Shown: positions 35,029-44,867 of the stretch, in pieces
Layout: each line of letters opens with the position of its first letter
Numbering within the stretch: position 1 is the first letter of the stretch
Assembly (NCBI RefSeq): GCF_019511445.1
Contig: NZ_JAEUAN010000002.1
Coordinates: 1 to 64,000, forward strand
Source: Aliirhizobium wenxiniae
GTDB lineage: Bacteria > Pseudomonadota > Alphaproteobacteria > Rhizobiales > Rhizobiaceae
Length of the DNA stretch: 64,000 nt
Direction: 5' to 3'
Program-made: the position numbers and the translations under genes
Notes under the pieces: model-generated
Databases searched by the model: none
The model's input: the letters and a program-made list of their open reading frames with translations, nothing else
What the model was told of the DNA's origin: nothing

Positions 35029-35916
35029 CTATTCGGCCGCGAGCGCACCTGCGTCATCGGCGAATTCACCGACGAACTCCGCCATCTGCCGCATGAACGT
35101 GGAAAGCGCAGCAGCCACCAGCGGAAACTCCGCCTTCTTCTCCAGCGTCACCTCATCGACATAGAGGCTGCGGTTGATCTCGATCTGCAGCGCATGCAGG
35201 CCGCGAACCGGCCGACCGTAATGCTCGGTGATGAACCCGCCCGCATAAGGTTTGTTGCGCACGGCCGAAAAACCCATCTCGTCGAAGAAATGCAGCGCAG
35301 CGCGCGAAAGCTCCGCCGACGCACTGGTCCCGTAGCGGTCGCCGATGATGAAATCCGGCCGCACATCCGAACCCGAGAGACGGATATTTCCCGGCATCGA
35401 ATGGCAGTCGATCAGAATACCCATGCCGAAGCGGGCATGGGTGCGCGCGATCAATTTGCGCAGGCAAGCGTGATAAGGTTTATAGATCGTCTCAATACGG
35501 GACAGCCCCTCATCGACGGAAAGCCGCTTGCGGTAGATTTCCATGTTCTCCGCAACGATGCGCGGGATCGTTCCGAGCCCCCCTGCGACCCTCATCGAGC
35601 CTATATTGACATAGGGAGGTAGCGGCCCGTCGAACATCCGCGGGTCCAATTCGTAAGGCTCGCGGTTGACATCGAGATATGCACGCGGAAAGTGTGCAAC
35701 AAGAAGCGGAGCTCCCAGTTCAGGGGCGTCAGCAAAGAGCTCGTCAACGTAGTGATCGGCGGAACGCCGGATCGAAAGCGCGTCCAGATGGCTGCTCGCC
35801 AGGAAATCCACAGAAAAATGGTTGCCGCTATGCGGTGAATTGAAGACGAATGGAATTGTCTGCGCCGCCGGTTCCCTGACTTCAAACTCCCGAAAATCTC
35901 CCGCGGACTGATCCAT
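35029..35916 (-). CDS. N-formylglutamate amidohydrolase family protein
   Basis: A 295-residue zinc hydrolase of the FGase (HutG-like) family, which releases glutamate from N-formylglutamate at the end of one histidine-degradation route. Conserved blocks are FVFNSPHSGNHF, ADHYVDELF, HFPRAYLDVNREPYELDP, LIDCHSMPG and GGFITEHYGRP, with the histidines and acids for metal binding all present. No other hut genes are in the window, so a role outside histidine catabolism is possible. It is divergent from cpdR; no convincing terminator follows, but the small RNA terminator ends 70 bases downstream on the other strand. Confidence 0.88.
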   Translation of the reverse strand: MDQSAGDFREFEVREPAAQTIPFVFNSPHSGNHFSVDFLASSHLDALSIRRSADHYVDELFADAPELGAPLLVAHFPRAYLDVNREPYELDPRMFDGPLPPYVNIGSMRVAGGLGTIPRIVAENMEIYRKRLSVDEGLSRIETIYKPYHACLRKLIARTHARFGMGILIDCHSMPGNIRLSGSDVRPDFIIGDRYGTSASAELSRAALHFFDEMGFSAVRNKPYAGGFITEHYGRPVRGLHALQIEINRSLYVDEVTLEKKAEFPLVAAALSTFMRQMAEFVGEFADDAGALAAE

Positions 35917-36019
35917 CCTGCCTTTACCATGTCACGAACAAGTCTAATGTGGCATGTTGCCAGTTGCCCGACGCCAAGTCCATACTATGTATATCCCACC
36001 AAACGCCGTTCCGCGTCGG

Positions 36020-36035
36020 TTAAACGGAAATTTAC
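36020..36035 (+). promoter_or_regulatory. CtrA-like box upstream of cpdR
   Basis: TTAA-N7-TTTAC (36020-36035), one mismatch from the CtrA consensus TTAA-N7-TTAAC, 62 bases before the cpdR start. CpdR acts in the same cell-cycle circuit, which makes the site plausible. Confidence 0.4.
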
Positions 36036-36096
36036 CGTAAGCTGGCATTATGGAAGGCTCATACAACCTCAGGCATGCACGGATACGGTCCCGACG

Positions 36097-36462
36097 ATGA
36101 TACAGAAAATCCTTCTCGCCGAAGACGACAACGATATGCGCCGTTTTCTGGTGAAGGCACTGGAAAAGGCGGGATACAAGGTCGCCTCTTTCGACAATGG
36201 CGCCAGCGCCTATGACCGGCTCCGTGAAGAGCCCTTCTCGCTGCTTTTGACCGACATCGTCATGCCGGAGATGGACGGCATCGAGCTTGCCCGTCGCGCC
36301 ACCGAACTCGACCCGGACCTCAAGGTGATGTTCATCACCGGCTTTGCCGCCGTTGCACTGAACTCTGACTCGAAGGCACCGAAGGACGCAAAGGTCCTGT
36401 CCAAGCCCTTCCACCTTCGCGACCTGGTCGACGAAGTAAACAAGATGCTCGCAGCGGCCTGA
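36097..36462 (+). CDS. cpdR: Cell-cycle response regulator CpdR
   Basis: A 121-residue single-domain receiver protein without output domain. Conserved residues are the acidic pair in LLAEDDND, the phospho-acceptor Asp 53 in LLTDIVMPEMDG, Thr 81 in FITGF and Lys 103 in VLSKPFH. Length and sequence match CpdR, which when unphosphorylated localises ClpXP to the cell pole for degradation of CtrA and other cell-cycle proteins; in rhizobia it affects bacteroid development. The start is fixed by homology; an upstream frame is not supported. A terminator follows directly. Confidence 0.9.
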   Translation: MIQKILLAEDDNDMRRFLVKALEKAGYKVASFDNGASAYDRLREEPFSLLLTDIVMPEMDGIELARRATELDPDLKVMFITGFAAVALNSDSKAPKDAKVLSKPFHLRDLVDEVNKMLAAA

Positions 36463-36493
36463 AAACATTTTTTCAGAATCAGACGAATAATCG

Positions 36494-36513
36494 AGGCGCC
36501 CCTTCTGGCGCCT
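36494..36513 (+). terminator. Rho-independent terminator of cpdR
   Basis: Seven-pair stem AGGCGCC / GGCGCCT with a six-base loop, followed by TTTGCGTTTT. Confidence 0.8.
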
Positions 36514-36675
36514 TTTGCGTTTTAGGATCAGCACATTACCTCTCTCGGCACCCACACTTGCTCATCCACAGACACAAAACCCCGGAAATCCGGGCCCGTC
36601 AAAAAAACTTCGCATTTCTTCCAAAAAGCCAGTTGACGGCCCGATCACACTATGGTCTATGCGCCGACATCGGAT

Positions 36676-36750
<75 letters not shown>

Positions 36751-36763
36751 TCCGAAACTTCGC

Positions 36764-36787
36764 AAGGCCTTGTTCTCACAGGGCCTT
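36764..36787 (+). terminator. Terminator after tRNA-Val
   Basis: AAGGCC pairs with GGCCTT across an 11-base loop, followed by TTGCATTT. It ends transcription of the tRNA. Confidence 0.7.
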
Positions 36788-36877
36788 TTGCATTTCCGGA
36801 AGACCCGTAGATAGAGCCCGAGGTTCGGTCGAACCGACTGGGCGAGCCAACTCCGGCCAGCTCTGCCCACTCTCCGC

Positions 36878-37078
36878 TTATCCCTCCAGCTTCGTCAGAA
36901 TCCACCTCGCAAACTGGACAAAATCTCTCGCCATCTGCGCCAGATCATCGATCATCAGTGATATCCGATGGTGAGCATAAATTGCCGCCAGCGTGAGAAG
37001 CAGAGCAATAAGCCACGGCCATATCGGCTTTCGCTTCGGCGGTGGCTTATCGCCTTCGGCAGACTTGCTGACGTTCAT
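36878..37078 (-). CDS. Small single-pass membrane protein, unknown function
   Basis: A 66-residue protein with a Lys/Pro-rich N-terminus (KPPPKRKP), one clear transmembrane helix (WPWLIALLLTLAAIYAHH) and an amphipathic C-terminal tail. AGGAGA lies six bases before the ATG at 37078, which makes translation likely. No family is recognised. It is located between tRNA-Val and a zinc-ribbon-like gene. The positive-inside rule predicts a cytoplasmic N-terminus. Confidence 0.65.
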   Translation of the reverse strand: MNVSKSAEGDKPPPKRKPIWPWLIALLLTLAAIYAHHRISLMIDDLAQMARDFVQFARWILTKLEG

Positions 37079-37315
37079 CAATTATCTCCTGAAAACGTCA
37101 CGACGCATATCGCACCTATCGACAAACTCTGTCCGCCTCTGCGGAACGACAACAAATCGAACCGCATCCTTAATGTCGAATACCTATGCGATCCTGTAGC
37201 GACGAAACCTGCAAAAAAGCAAAAAATCTGCAAACCCTCGCGCCTAAATTACTGTTTGGTCATTTGTTTTGGGCAGTCTTCCACGCAACAGAGGCATCGA
37301 CCCGAGAGAAGCAGG

Positions 37316-37552
37316 ATGGCACAGTACAAATATTCTGAGCGCCTCGTTCAGGCCAATTCATGGGCCTTTGACCAGGATTACAAGCCTGGACAGCCCGTTA
37401 CCAATGCAGGCATCTATCGCTGCCGGGCTTGTGGCGACGAGATCGTCGTCGACAAGGGTACTGCGATCCCGAAAAGCCATCACGAACATTCGCTTCTGGG
37501 GCCGGTCGTCTGGCAATTGCTTGTCTTCGCCCAGAAACATCCGGGGCGATGA
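37316..37552 (+). CDS. Small zinc-ribbon-like protein
   Basis: A 78-residue protein. One CxxC (YRCRACGDE) and a downstream HHEH cluster (KSHHEHS) could together bind zinc. Homologues of this size with the same IYRCxxCGDEI core are common in Rhizobiaceae but uncharacterised. The start has a purine-rich GAGAAGCAGG just upstream. A strong terminator follows, so it is a single-gene unit. The frame upstream of 37316 is open but unlikely to be coding. Confidence 0.75.
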   Translation: MAQYKYSERLVQANSWAFDQDYKPGQPVTNAGIYRCRACGDEIVVDKGTAIPKSHHEHSLLGPVVWQLLVFAQKHPGR

Positions 37553-37580
37553 AATCCTGATAGCTTCACCTCAACATGCG

Positions 37581-37604
37581 AAAGCCGCCCACAAGGGCGG
37601 CTTT
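37581..37604 (+). terminator. Terminator of the zinc-ribbon-like gene
   Basis: Ten-pair perfect stem AAAGCCGCCC / GGGCGGCTTT with an ACAA loop, then GCTGTTT. Confidence 0.85.
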
Positions 37605-37642
37605 GCTGTTTGGGAGGGTGTCCGGCGGTCACATGCCCACCG

Positions 37643-37816
37643 TCACATGATTGCACTGCCAGCCATCAGCGCGAGCACGAGGAAGATCAGGAAGATGACG
37701 AGGAACAGGAAGAACAGGATCTTGGCGATGCCTGCCGTTGCCGCGGAAACTCCCGAGAAACCGAGGAAGCCCGAAATCAGGGAAATGACGAGGAAAATGA
37801 GAGCCCATTTCAGCAT
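37643..37816 (-). CDS. DUF1328-family small membrane protein (YtjA-like)
   Basis: A 57-residue, very hydrophobic protein: [20 protein letters not shown] then a Gly/Ala-rich turn and a second helix rich in Phe/Leu/Ile. This is the DUF1328 (YtjA) family pattern of two membrane helices around the [11 protein letters not shown] segment. AAGGAC precedes the ATG. Members are induced by stress in several proteobacteria, but function is unknown. It is short enough to be missed by many gene finders. Confidence 0.88.
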   Translation of the reverse strand: MLKWALIFLVISLISGFLGFSGVSAATAGIAKILFFLFLVIFLIFLVLALMAGSAIM

Positions 37817-37889
37817 GGATTTGTGTCCTTGATTGCGATGGGCAGATAACGTTTTTCCAATGTTCCCGGTTCCAATCCTTGGAACAAAA

Positions 37890-38930
37890 TCAGCCGAATA
37901 CGTGCGCCGTCCCCGAAATACGCAGGGCGATCTCCTGGCCGGCGATCACATCGGTCGAACTCGGGACTTCGATATTAAGGACGACACTCTCATCGTCGCG
38001 CAGGACGATGCGCATATCACAGGTCGATCCGCAGAAACTGGTCTCCACCACACGCCCGAAAACCACCCCTTCACCGTCCTCGCCGGCGATCGTGATCTGC
38101 TCCGGCCGCAGCATGATTATCCCTTGCCGTGCACACATGGCGGGATCGGATAGCGGCAGCCGTCCCAGCACGCAGTGGGCATGGCCATCCGTCATTTCTG
38201 CGGGAAGGATGATAGCCTCACCCAGAAACGCAGCCGTAGCCGGGTCTGCGGGACGTGAATAGACATCGCGCGGTCGACCGGCTTGCACGAGACGCCCGCC
38301 TCGCATCACCGCAAGCTGATCGGCAAAAGTCAGCGCTTCCGCCTGGTCGTGGGTGACGAGCAGCGTCGCAATTCCCTCTTGCCTCAGAACATCACCGATA
38401 GCCTTGCGCGTTTGAGCGCGCAGCCCCGTATCCAGCGCCGAGAACGGCTCATCAAGCAGCATCAGCCTCGGCTTGCGGGCAAGAGCGCGAGCCAGCGCAA
38501 CACGTTGCTGCTGCCCGCCTGAGAGTTCATCGGGACGGCGCGCCAGCATCGAACGCTCCAGCCCGACCATTTCCATCAGCTCCGCAGCTCTTCGCTGCTT
38601 CGCCGACAGGTCTTCCGTCATGCCGAAGACGATATTGCCGGCGACGGTGAGATGCGGAAACAGGCATCCATCCTGCGCAACGATACCGATATTGCGCTTA
38701 TATGCCGGCATCGCCGCCATGCCTTCCGCCATAGTGTCGCCGCCAATAAGGATGCGGCCGGCATCCGGTGCCTCGAAACCGGCAATCAGGCGCAGCAGCG
38801 TGGTCTTGCCGCAGCCGGATGGCCCGACAACGACGGTGCGGCTACCGCGTTCGACCATGAGGTCAATTCCGTCCAGCGCCACCACCGGTCCGAAACTTTT
38901 GCGAAGTGCCTGGATATCTACAAAACTCAT
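37890..38930 (-). CDS. fbpC: Fe(III) ABC transporter, ATP-binding subunit
   Basis: A 346-residue ATPase of a periplasmic-binding-protein-dependent importer. Walker A is [11 protein letters not shown], the signature is [15 protein letters not shown], Walker B is [12 protein letters not shown], and the H-loop [13 protein letters not shown] follows. A TOBE-type regulatory domain occupies the C-terminal 110 residues (about 240-346). It overlaps the permease stop by four bases, so fbpA-fbpB-fbpC is one operon. The FbpC assignment rests on the operon partners; related ATPases serve thiamine, polyamine and phosphonate systems. Confidence 0.9.
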   Translation of the reverse strand: MSFVDIQALRKSFGPVVALDGIDLMVERGSRTVVVGPSGCGKTTLLRLIAGFEAPDAGRILIGGDTMAEGMAAMPAYKRNIGIVAQDGCLFPHLTVAGNIVFGMTEDLSAKQRRAAELMEMVGLERSMLARRPDELSGGQQQRVALARALARKPRLMLLDEPFSALDTGLRAQTRKAIGDVLRQEGIATLLVTHDQAEALTFADQLAVMRGGRLVQAGRPRDVYSRPADPATAAFLGEAIILPAEMTDGHAHCVLGRLPLSDPAMCARQGIIMLRPEQITIAGEDGEGVVFGRVVETSFCGSTCDMRIVLRDDESVVLNIEVPSSTDVIAGQEIALRISGTAHVFG

Positions 38931-40495
38931 CGGCCGGCGATCTTTTTTGATTGATGGTGGAGAAGCGCCGTCATCGGCAGCGAGAAGAGGATCATCAGCA
39001 GCGCATAAGGTGCTGCACCGGCATAGTCGATTTCACTGGTCAGTGCCCAGAAAGCCATGGCGAGCGTGCGGGTCCCGTTCGGTGCCAGCATCTGCGTCGC
39101 CGTCAGTTCATTCATGATACCGAGCGAGGAAAGCGCCACCGCGGCGGCGGCCCCAGGTGCCGCCAGCCTGATGGTCGTCGACCAGAGTGCATTGGCCGGC
39201 GAGCGTCCGAGGCTCGCAGCCGCCTGCTCAAGCTCCGCCGGCACTTGCGCGATGCTGGACCGAAGGCTGATCAGCGCCCGCGGCAGGAACATGATGACAT
39301 AGGCAAGCACGATCGTCGCAACCGTCTGGTAAAGCGGCAGGGCGACCCTCACCGTAATCGTCACCAGCGCCAGCGCCACGACCACGCCCGGCATCGAACT
39401 GGCGAGATAATAACATCCCTCGATGATCCGGCTGCCGCGGCTCGGCCGACGCACCGAAAGCCAGGCGATGGGAACTGCCGCAAGCGTCGTTGCGATCCCG
39501 CCAACCACGCAGATAACCAGCGTCTGGCTGAGCGCCAGACCGATCTCGTTCATCCGCCAGATTTCCGAGCCACCGGCAAACAGCCAGCGCGACAGGGTGA
39601 TGGCCGGAATACCGAGCGCGAAGACAACTGCCGCAAACGGCAAGAGCATGCAGGCATAACGCCAGCGGCCGAGAGAGGCCTTTCGCGACCGCCGAGCCAC
39701 GCCGGAACCGATGCGGGCATAACGCCGGCGGCCCCTCAAGCCCGCATCGAAACCGAGCAGGACGAGGCAGCATAAAACCAGCACCAGAGCCAGCATATTT
39801 GCCGCTACGCCATTATAGGTCGACTGGAACTGGTCGACGATCGCGGTTGTGAACGTGTCGAAGCGGATCATCGCATAGAGGCCGTATTCGGCGAGAAGAT
39901 GTAAGCCCACCAGCAGCCCGCCGCCGAGGATGGACAGGCGCAGTTGCGGCAGCACCACGCGCCGGAAAACCGCCGCATCGGAAAGACCGAGCGAGGCGGC
40001 CTGATCTTCGAGAGCCGGATCGAGAAGCCGAAGTGCCGCTGAAATCGGCAGATAGAGAAACGGAAAATACGCAGTGACGGAAATCGCGATACCGGCAGGC
40101 AATCCGTGAAAACCCGGCCATAGGCCGATCCAGGCGTAGGAATGCACGAAGGCCGGAATGGCGAGCGGCGCGACGCAAAGCGCCGACCACACCCTCGCGA
40201 AAGGCAGGTCGCTCCGCTCGGTCAGCCACGCCAGAGAGGTTGCGAGCAGCGTTGCAAGCGGCACGGTGAACAGCACCAACAGCAGCGTATTGGTCATCAG
40301 CTCGCCGACTCGCGGCCGAAAGATCATCTGCGACGCGGTCTCAACGCCGGTCACCGCCGTTGCCCAGAAAACGAAGCCCAGCGGCAGAAGCGCGAAAAAT
40401 GCGATGACGACGGCAAGCGAAAAGGTTCCGCGCATCCCCGATCTGAAACGAGGCAGCGGCATGGAAAGCGGCTTGCTGTCGGCAATTGACGTCAT
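38927..40495 (-). CDS. fbpB: Fe(III) ABC transporter, fused permease
   Basis: A 522-residue permease with two tandem binding-protein-dependent transport domains (about residues 60-260 and 320-510) and roughly 12 transmembrane segments. Each half carries an EAA-type loop ([21 protein letters not shown] and [17 protein letters not shown]). Fused FbpB permeases of this length are the rule for ferric-iron importers. It lies 77 bases after fbpA and overlaps fbpC. Confidence 0.9.
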   Translation of the reverse strand: MTSIADSKPLSMPLPRFRSGMRGTFSLAVVIAFFALLPLGFVFWATAVTGVETASQMIFRPRVGELMTNTLLLVLFTVPLATLLATSLAWLTERSDLPFARVWSALCVAPLAIPAFVHSYAWIGLWPGFHGLPAGIAISVTAYFPFLYLPISAALRLLDPALEDQAASLGLSDAAVFRRVVLPQLRLSILGGGLLVGLHLLAEYGLYAMIRFDTFTTAIVDQFQSTYNGVAANMLALVLVLCCLVLLGFDAGLRGRRRYARIGSGVARRSRKASLGRWRYACMLLPFAAVVFALGIPAITLSRWLFAGGSEIWRMNEIGLALSQTLVICVVGGIATTLAAVPIAWLSVRRPSRGSRIIEGCYYLASSMPGVVVALALVTITVRVALPLYQTVATIVLAYVIMFLPRALISLRSSIAQVPAELEQAAASLGRSPANALWSTTIRLAAPGAAAAVALSSLGIMNELTATQMLAPNGTRTLAMAFWALTSEIDYAGAAPYALLMILFSLPMTALLHHQSKKIAGR

Positions 40496-40572
40496 GGTCG
40501 ACCTGAATATGACGGGACACCGCAGCTAAGCCCTGTAGTGTCCCCACGCAACCGGAATCACAACCGCCCGCT

Positions 40573-41586
40573 TTAGAGCAGGCCGGCAGCCGTCATCATG
40601 TCCGTGACGTCGGCATTGTTCAGCGTTGAAGGCTCGACCTTCGGCGCCTGCAACTCATCGAGCGGCACCAGCGCCTTATTGGAAGCCTCACCCTTGCCGA
40701 CGGCATATTCGTAGGATGTGCCGTCCCGCAGAACCGTTTGCCCATCCTTGCCTGTCAGCCATTTCAAAAAAGCCTGCGCCTGCGGCTTGTGCTGGGACGA
40801 CGCCAGAATGCCGCCGCCGGAAATCGACACGAAGGCCCCCGGGTCCTCATGCTTGAAATAATGCAGAGAGACATTGTTGCTGTTTTCGCCGGTCTTCGCC
40901 TGATCGCCGAAATAGTAATAGTGGTAGATCAGCGCCCCTTCGGCCTGCCCGGTATTGACGGCCTTCATCGCAACCGAATTGCCGCGATAGGCCGCAAAAT
41001 TTTTCTTCATGCCCTTCAGCCAGGAAGCCGTCTCATCCTTGCCCTTCAACTGCAGAAGCGCGCCGACGATTGCCTGGAAATCGGCACCCGATGGCGAGGC
41101 CGCCCAGCGCCCCTTCCATTCCGGCTTGGCAAGATCGAGCATCGATTTCGGCAGCGTGTCTTCTGAGAGCTTCGTCTTGTCATAGGCAAACACGGTGGAG
41201 CGCGCGGCAACGCCGATCCAGTGCCCATTCGACGGGCGGAATTGTTCCGGCACCTGTTCCAGCGTCGCCTTGTCAACCGGTTCGAACAGACCCTTGCCAT
41301 CGACCAGCGCCATGGCCGGAGAATTTTCCGTCAGGAACACGTCAGCAGGCGAGTTCGCCCCCTCCTGCACGATCTGATTGGCGAATTCCATGTCGGAACC
41401 GTTGCGGATCGTCACGACAATACCGGTCTCCTCGGTAAAAGCGTCAGCCCATTCCTTCGTCAGCCCTTCGTGCTGGGCATTGTAGATCGTCAGGCTGTCG
41501 GCAACCTGAGCCGATACGGCGGAGGCAGAGGTCAGCGAGGAAACGGCGGCAAACGCGCCGGCCAGGAAAACGGTCGAACTTTTCAC
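40573..41586 (-). CDS. fbpA: Fe(III) ABC transporter, periplasmic substrate-binding protein
   Basis: A 337-residue class of iron-binding periplasmic protein. A signal peptide ends at SAVSAQ. The mature protein starts LTIYNAQHEGLTKEWADAF and contains LIYHYYYFGDQ, with the tyrosine cluster typical of Fe(III) coordination in FbpA-type proteins. Translation begins at GTG (41586) with GGAG seven bases upstream. First gene of the fbpABC operon; a -35/-10-like promoter lies at 41618-41647. Confidence 0.88.
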   Translation of the reverse strand: MKSSTVFLAGAFAAVSSLTSASAVSAQVADSLTIYNAQHEGLTKEWADAFTEETGIVVTIRNGSDMEFANQIVQEGANSPADVFLTENSPAMALVDGKGLFEPVDKATLEQVPEQFRPSNGHWIGVAARSTVFAYDKTKLSEDTLPKSMLDLAKPEWKGRWAASPSGADFQAIVGALLQLKGKDETASWLKGMKKNFAAYRGNSVAMKAVNTGQAEGALIYHYYYFGDQAKTGENSNNVSLHYFKHEDPGAFVSISGGGILASSQHKPQAQAFLKWLTGKDGQTVLRDGTSYEYAVGKGEASNKALVPLDELQAPKVEPSTLNNADVTDMMTAAGLL

Positions 41587-41617
41587 GAAAATCTCCCACG
41601 CGATAAGCGATCCACAA

Positions 41618-41647
41618 TCGATAGCGAAAGGCGAGCGATGCGGTCAA
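41618..41647 (-). promoter_or_regulatory. Candidate promoter and operator of fbpABC
   Basis: On the minus strand TTGACC and TATCGA are separated by 18 bases. The -35 lies inside the perfect inverted repeat GGTCAA-GT-TTGACC (41642-41655), so a repressor could block it. I see no clear RirA or Irr consensus. Confidence 0.4.
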
Positions 41648-41744
41648 GTTTGACCTTGAGCGCGCTGATCGGGACGGAATGAAGGCAAGCGGGTGCGAAT
41701 CAGTTACAGCTAACGAACACATCGGGAACAACGTGCGGAATTTG

Positions 41745-43814
41745 ATGTCGGTCGCCTATCTGGAAAAACTGAATGACGCCCAGCGCCGTGCGGTCGAGCA
41801 TGGTTCGGACGTCCCGAATGGCGGCCCTGCGGGCCCATTGCTGGTGATCGCCGGCGCAGGCTCCGGCAAGACCAATACGCTGGCCCATCGCGTTGCCCAC
41901 CTGATTGTCTCGGGAGCCGATCCGCGCCGTATCCTGCTGATGACCTTTTCCCGCCGCGCGGCCACCGAAATGGGCCGCCGTGTCGAGCGTATATGCAAGC
42001 AGGTGATGGGCGCGAATGCCGGCATCATGACCGATGCGCTCACCTGGGCCGGCACGTTCCACGGCATCGGCTCGCGGCTCCTGCGCATCTACGCCTATCA
42101 GATCGGCCTCGACCCGGACTTCACCATCCATGACCGGGAGGATTCCGCCGACCTGATGAACCTCGTGCGCCACGAATTGGGTTTCTCCAAGATGGAAAGC
42201 CGATTCCCGACCAAGGGCACCTGCCTTGCCATCTATTCCCGCGCGGTCAATTCCGAAACGCCGCTGGATGAGGTGCTGAAAAACTGGTTCCCATGGTGCC
42301 AGGCCTGGGAAAAGCAGCTGCGCGAGCTTTTCGCATCCTATGTCGAAGCCAAGCAGGCCCAGAACGTGCTCGATTACGACGACCTGCTGCTCTACTGGGC
42401 ACAGATGATGAGCGAACCGTCGATCGCCGAGGATGTCGGTGCCCACTTCGATCACGTCATGGTCGACGAATATCAGGATACCAACCGGCTGCAATCTTCG
42501 ATCCTGATGGGCCTGAAACCCGGCGGACATGGATTAACCGTCGTCGGCGATGACGCGCAGTCTATCTATTCGTTCCGCGCGGCGACGATCCGCAACATTC
42601 TCGATTTCCCCAATACGTTCGATCCGCCGGCCAATATCGTCACGCTGGACCGCAACTATCGTTCAACCAATACGATCCTTGCCGCTGCAAACGGCGTGAT
42701 CGAGCTCGCCCGCGAGCGCTTCACCAAGAACCTCTGGACCGACCGCCAGTCGGAAGAGCGCCCTCGCCTCGTTGCCGTCAAGGACGAGACGGAGCAGGCC
42801 AATTACATCGTCGAAAAGGTGCTGGAAAACCGAGAGACCGGCATGACGCTGAAACAGCAGGCCGTGCTGTTTCGCGCCTCGCATCATTCCGGCCCGCTGG
42901 AAGTCGAACTCACCCGCCGCAACATCCCTTTCGTCAAATTCGGCGGCCTGAAGTTCTTGGACAGCGCCCATGTGAAAGACATGCTGGCGGCCCTGCGTTT
43001 TGCCCAGAACCCGCGCGACCGCGTTGCCGGTTTCCGGTTGATGCAGCTTATCCCCGGCATCGGCCCGCAGACCGCCGGTAAGATCCTCGATGCGATCGCG
43101 ACCGACCCGGAGCCGCTCGCGGCACTACAGGAAATCCCCGCTCCGCCCCGTTCCGGAGCAGACTGGCCTGCCTTCATCGAAATGCTCACCGCTATCCGCA
43201 AGAACGAGGGCTGGCCGGCGGAAATCGGCACGGCGCGCGAATGGTACCAGCCGCATCTCGAGCGCGTCCATGAGGACGCAGAGACCCGCAAGGCCGACCT
43301 TCTGCAGCTCGAACAGATCGCATCCGGCTATACCTCGCGCGAACGCTTTCTAACCGAGCTGACGCTGGACCCTCCGGATGCGACCAGCGATCAGGCCGGC
43401 GTGCCGCTGCTCGATGAGGATTACATGATCCTCTCGACCATTCATTCGGCCAAGGGCCAGGAATGGCGCTCCGTCTTCCTGTTGAACTGTGTCGACGGCT
43501 GCATCCCATCCGATCTCGGCGTCGGCTCTACAGCCGAGATCGAAGAAGAACGCCGTCTGCTCTACGTGGCGATGACCCGCGCCAAGGACCATCTCCACGT
43601 CATCACCCCGCAGCGTTTCTTTGTGCATGGCCAGCATTCTCAAGGCGACCGGCATGTCTATGCCGCCCGCACCCGCTTCATTCCGGCAACGCTGTTGCAA
43701 TTCTTCGAAACCTCCGCCTGGCCGGTGGTCGCCCCCATGTCCGATGCTGAGCGCCAGCATCGTCAACAGGTGCGAATAGACGTCACAGCCCGCATGCGCG
43801 GCATGTGGCGCTAG
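41745..43814 (+). CDS. UvrD/Rep-family ATP-dependent DNA helicase
   Basis: A 689-residue superfamily 1A helicase. Motif I is VIAGAGSGKTNTLAHR, motif II is HVMVDEYQDTN, motif III GDDAQSIYSFR, motif IV LDRNYRST, motif V STIHSAKGQEW and motif VI LLYVAMTRAKDHL. All are intact. It is shorter than Rep/UvrD at the C-terminus and resembles the Rhizobiales group often annotated as ATP-dependent helicase. Start 41745 gives the usual N-terminus LNDAQRRAVEH; an upstream frame from 41679 is not favoured. It is divergent from fbpA. Confidence 0.9.
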   Translation: MSVAYLEKLNDAQRRAVEHGSDVPNGGPAGPLLVIAGAGSGKTNTLAHRVAHLIVSGADPRRILLMTFSRRAATEMGRRVERICKQVMGANAGIMTDALTWAGTFHGIGSRLLRIYAYQIGLDPDFTIHDREDSADLMNLVRHELGFSKMESRFPTKGTCLAIYSRAVNSETPLDEVLKNWFPWCQAWEKQLRELFASYVEAKQAQNVLDYDDLLLYWAQMMSEPSIAEDVGAHFDHVMVDEYQDTNRLQSSILMGLKPGGHGLTVVGDDAQSIYSFRAATIRNILDFPNTFDPPANIVTLDRNYRSTNTILAAANGVIELARERFTKNLWTDRQSEERPRLVAVKDETEQANYIVEKVLENRETGMTLKQQAVLFRASHHSGPLEVELTRRNIPFVKFGGLKFLDSAHVKDMLAALRFAQNPRDRVAGFRLMQLIPGIGPQTAGKILDAIATDPEPLAALQEIPAPPRSGADWPAFIEMLTAIRKNEGWPAEIGTAREWYQPHLERVHEDAETRKADLLQLEQIASGYTSRERFLTELTLDPPDATSDQAGVPLLDEDYMILSTIHSAKGQEWRSVFLLNCVDGCIPSDLGVGSTAEIEEERRLLYVAMTRAKDHLHVITPQRFFVHGQHSQGDRHVYAARTRFIPATLLQFFETSAWPVVAPMSDAERQHRQQVRIDVTARMRGMWR

Positions 43815-43940
43815 ACGCGAAATCGCATACGGCCCAATACCGCAACGGCACTGCCATATGTGGCGAAAAGGCCATTTCCATTAGCAGCTGAAACCCTATA
43901 GGGCATTGCCGGAACGGCATGCCGCATGAGGAGACACGGG

Positions 43941-44822
43941 GTGGAGAATACGCAATCGATCGCAAAGGCGGCCGGATGGATGATGGCATCGATCGCCCTC
44001 TTCCTGCTCATGGCGGTTTCCGGACGCGAGGTCACACGCGAGATCGACGTTTTCCAGGCAATGGAAATGCGCTCGGTCATCGCCTTCGTCATGCTCCTCC
44101 CCTTCGTCTATCGTGAAGGCGGCTTCAAGGCCATGCGGACGGGCATCCTTCCGGCTCATATTGCCCGTAACATCGCCCACTATGTCGGTCAGTTCACCTG
44201 GCTGATGGGCATCACCATGATCCCGCTCGCGCAGGTGATCGCCATCGAATTTACCGCACCGATCTGGGCTGCCCTTATGGCAGCAGCTTTCCTCGGCGAA
44301 CGCCTGACCTGGCGCAAATGCGTGGCGATCGGCTTCGGTCTGGTTGGTGTGCTGCTGATCATCAAGCCGGGTGCAGTGCCGCTTGATCCCGGACATCTGG
44401 TCGTACTGGGTGCCGCCTTCTTCTTCGCCGTATCCTTCATTGCAACCAAGTTCCTGACCCGCACGGACAGTGCCACGAAGATCATCTTCTGGATGCTGAT
44501 CATCCAGTCGATTATCGGCCTCATCCCGGCGCTACGTGTCTGGACCTGGCCGTCAGCCGGCGTCTGGCCGTGGATCTTCATCATCGCATTCACCGGCACA
44601 TTTGCGCATTTCTGCCTGGCGAAGGCCCTTTCCCACGCCGATGCGACGGTGGCGATGCCGATGGATTATCTGCGCGTGCCGCTATCGGCCGTCATCGGCT
44701 ATTTCATGTATTCCGAAGGGGTGGACGCCTTGATGGCCGTCGGCGCGGCCCTGATCCTGACCGGCAACCTCTTCAACCTGCGCAGGCCTAACGCCGGTCG
44801 CATCCCGCAGACACCGGCGTGA
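43941..44822 (+). CDS. EamA/DMT-family transporter
   Basis: A 293-residue permease with about ten transmembrane helices and two EamA repeats (about residues 10-140 and 155-290). Recognisable pieces are FTAPIWAALMAAAFLGERL and the second-half DATVAMPMDYLRVPLSAVIGY. Substrates of this family are diverse (amino acids, drugs, riboflavin) and cannot be predicted. GTG 43941 is preferred: AGGAGA lies six bases upstream; ATG 43926 is an alternative and would include the Shine-Dalgarno. Confidence 0.85.
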   Translation: MENTQSIAKAAGWMMASIALFLLMAVSGREVTREIDVFQAMEMRSVIAFVMLLPFVYREGGFKAMRTGILPAHIARNIAHYVGQFTWLMGITMIPLAQVIAIEFTAPIWAALMAAAFLGERLTWRKCVAIGFGLVGVLLIIKPGAVPLDPGHLVVLGAAFFFAVSFIATKFLTRTDSATKIIFWMLIIQSIIGLIPALRVWTWPSAGVWPWIFIIAFTGTFAHFCLAKALSHADATVAMPMDYLRVPLSAVIGYFMYSEGVDALMAVGAALILTGNLFNLRRPNAGRIPQTPA

Positions 44823-44832
44823 TCGGATGAAA

Positions 44833-44859
44833 AAGGCGCCGCCTATTCGACGGCGCCTT
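44833..44859 (-). terminator. Terminator of the atpB-like gene
   Basis: Nine-pair stem AAGGCGCCG / CGGCGCCTT with a nine-base loop; the minus-strand read ends in TTTTTC. It may also act on the EamA gene from the other side. Confidence 0.8.
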
Positions 44860-44867
44860 GAACCAAA

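Noticed and set aside
37840..37889. Terminator for fbpC from GTTCC/GGAAC
   Set aside because: Only five pairs and no T run follow on the minus strand.
41587..41744. RirA or Irr box before fbpA
   Set aside because: No sequence close enough to either consensus was found.
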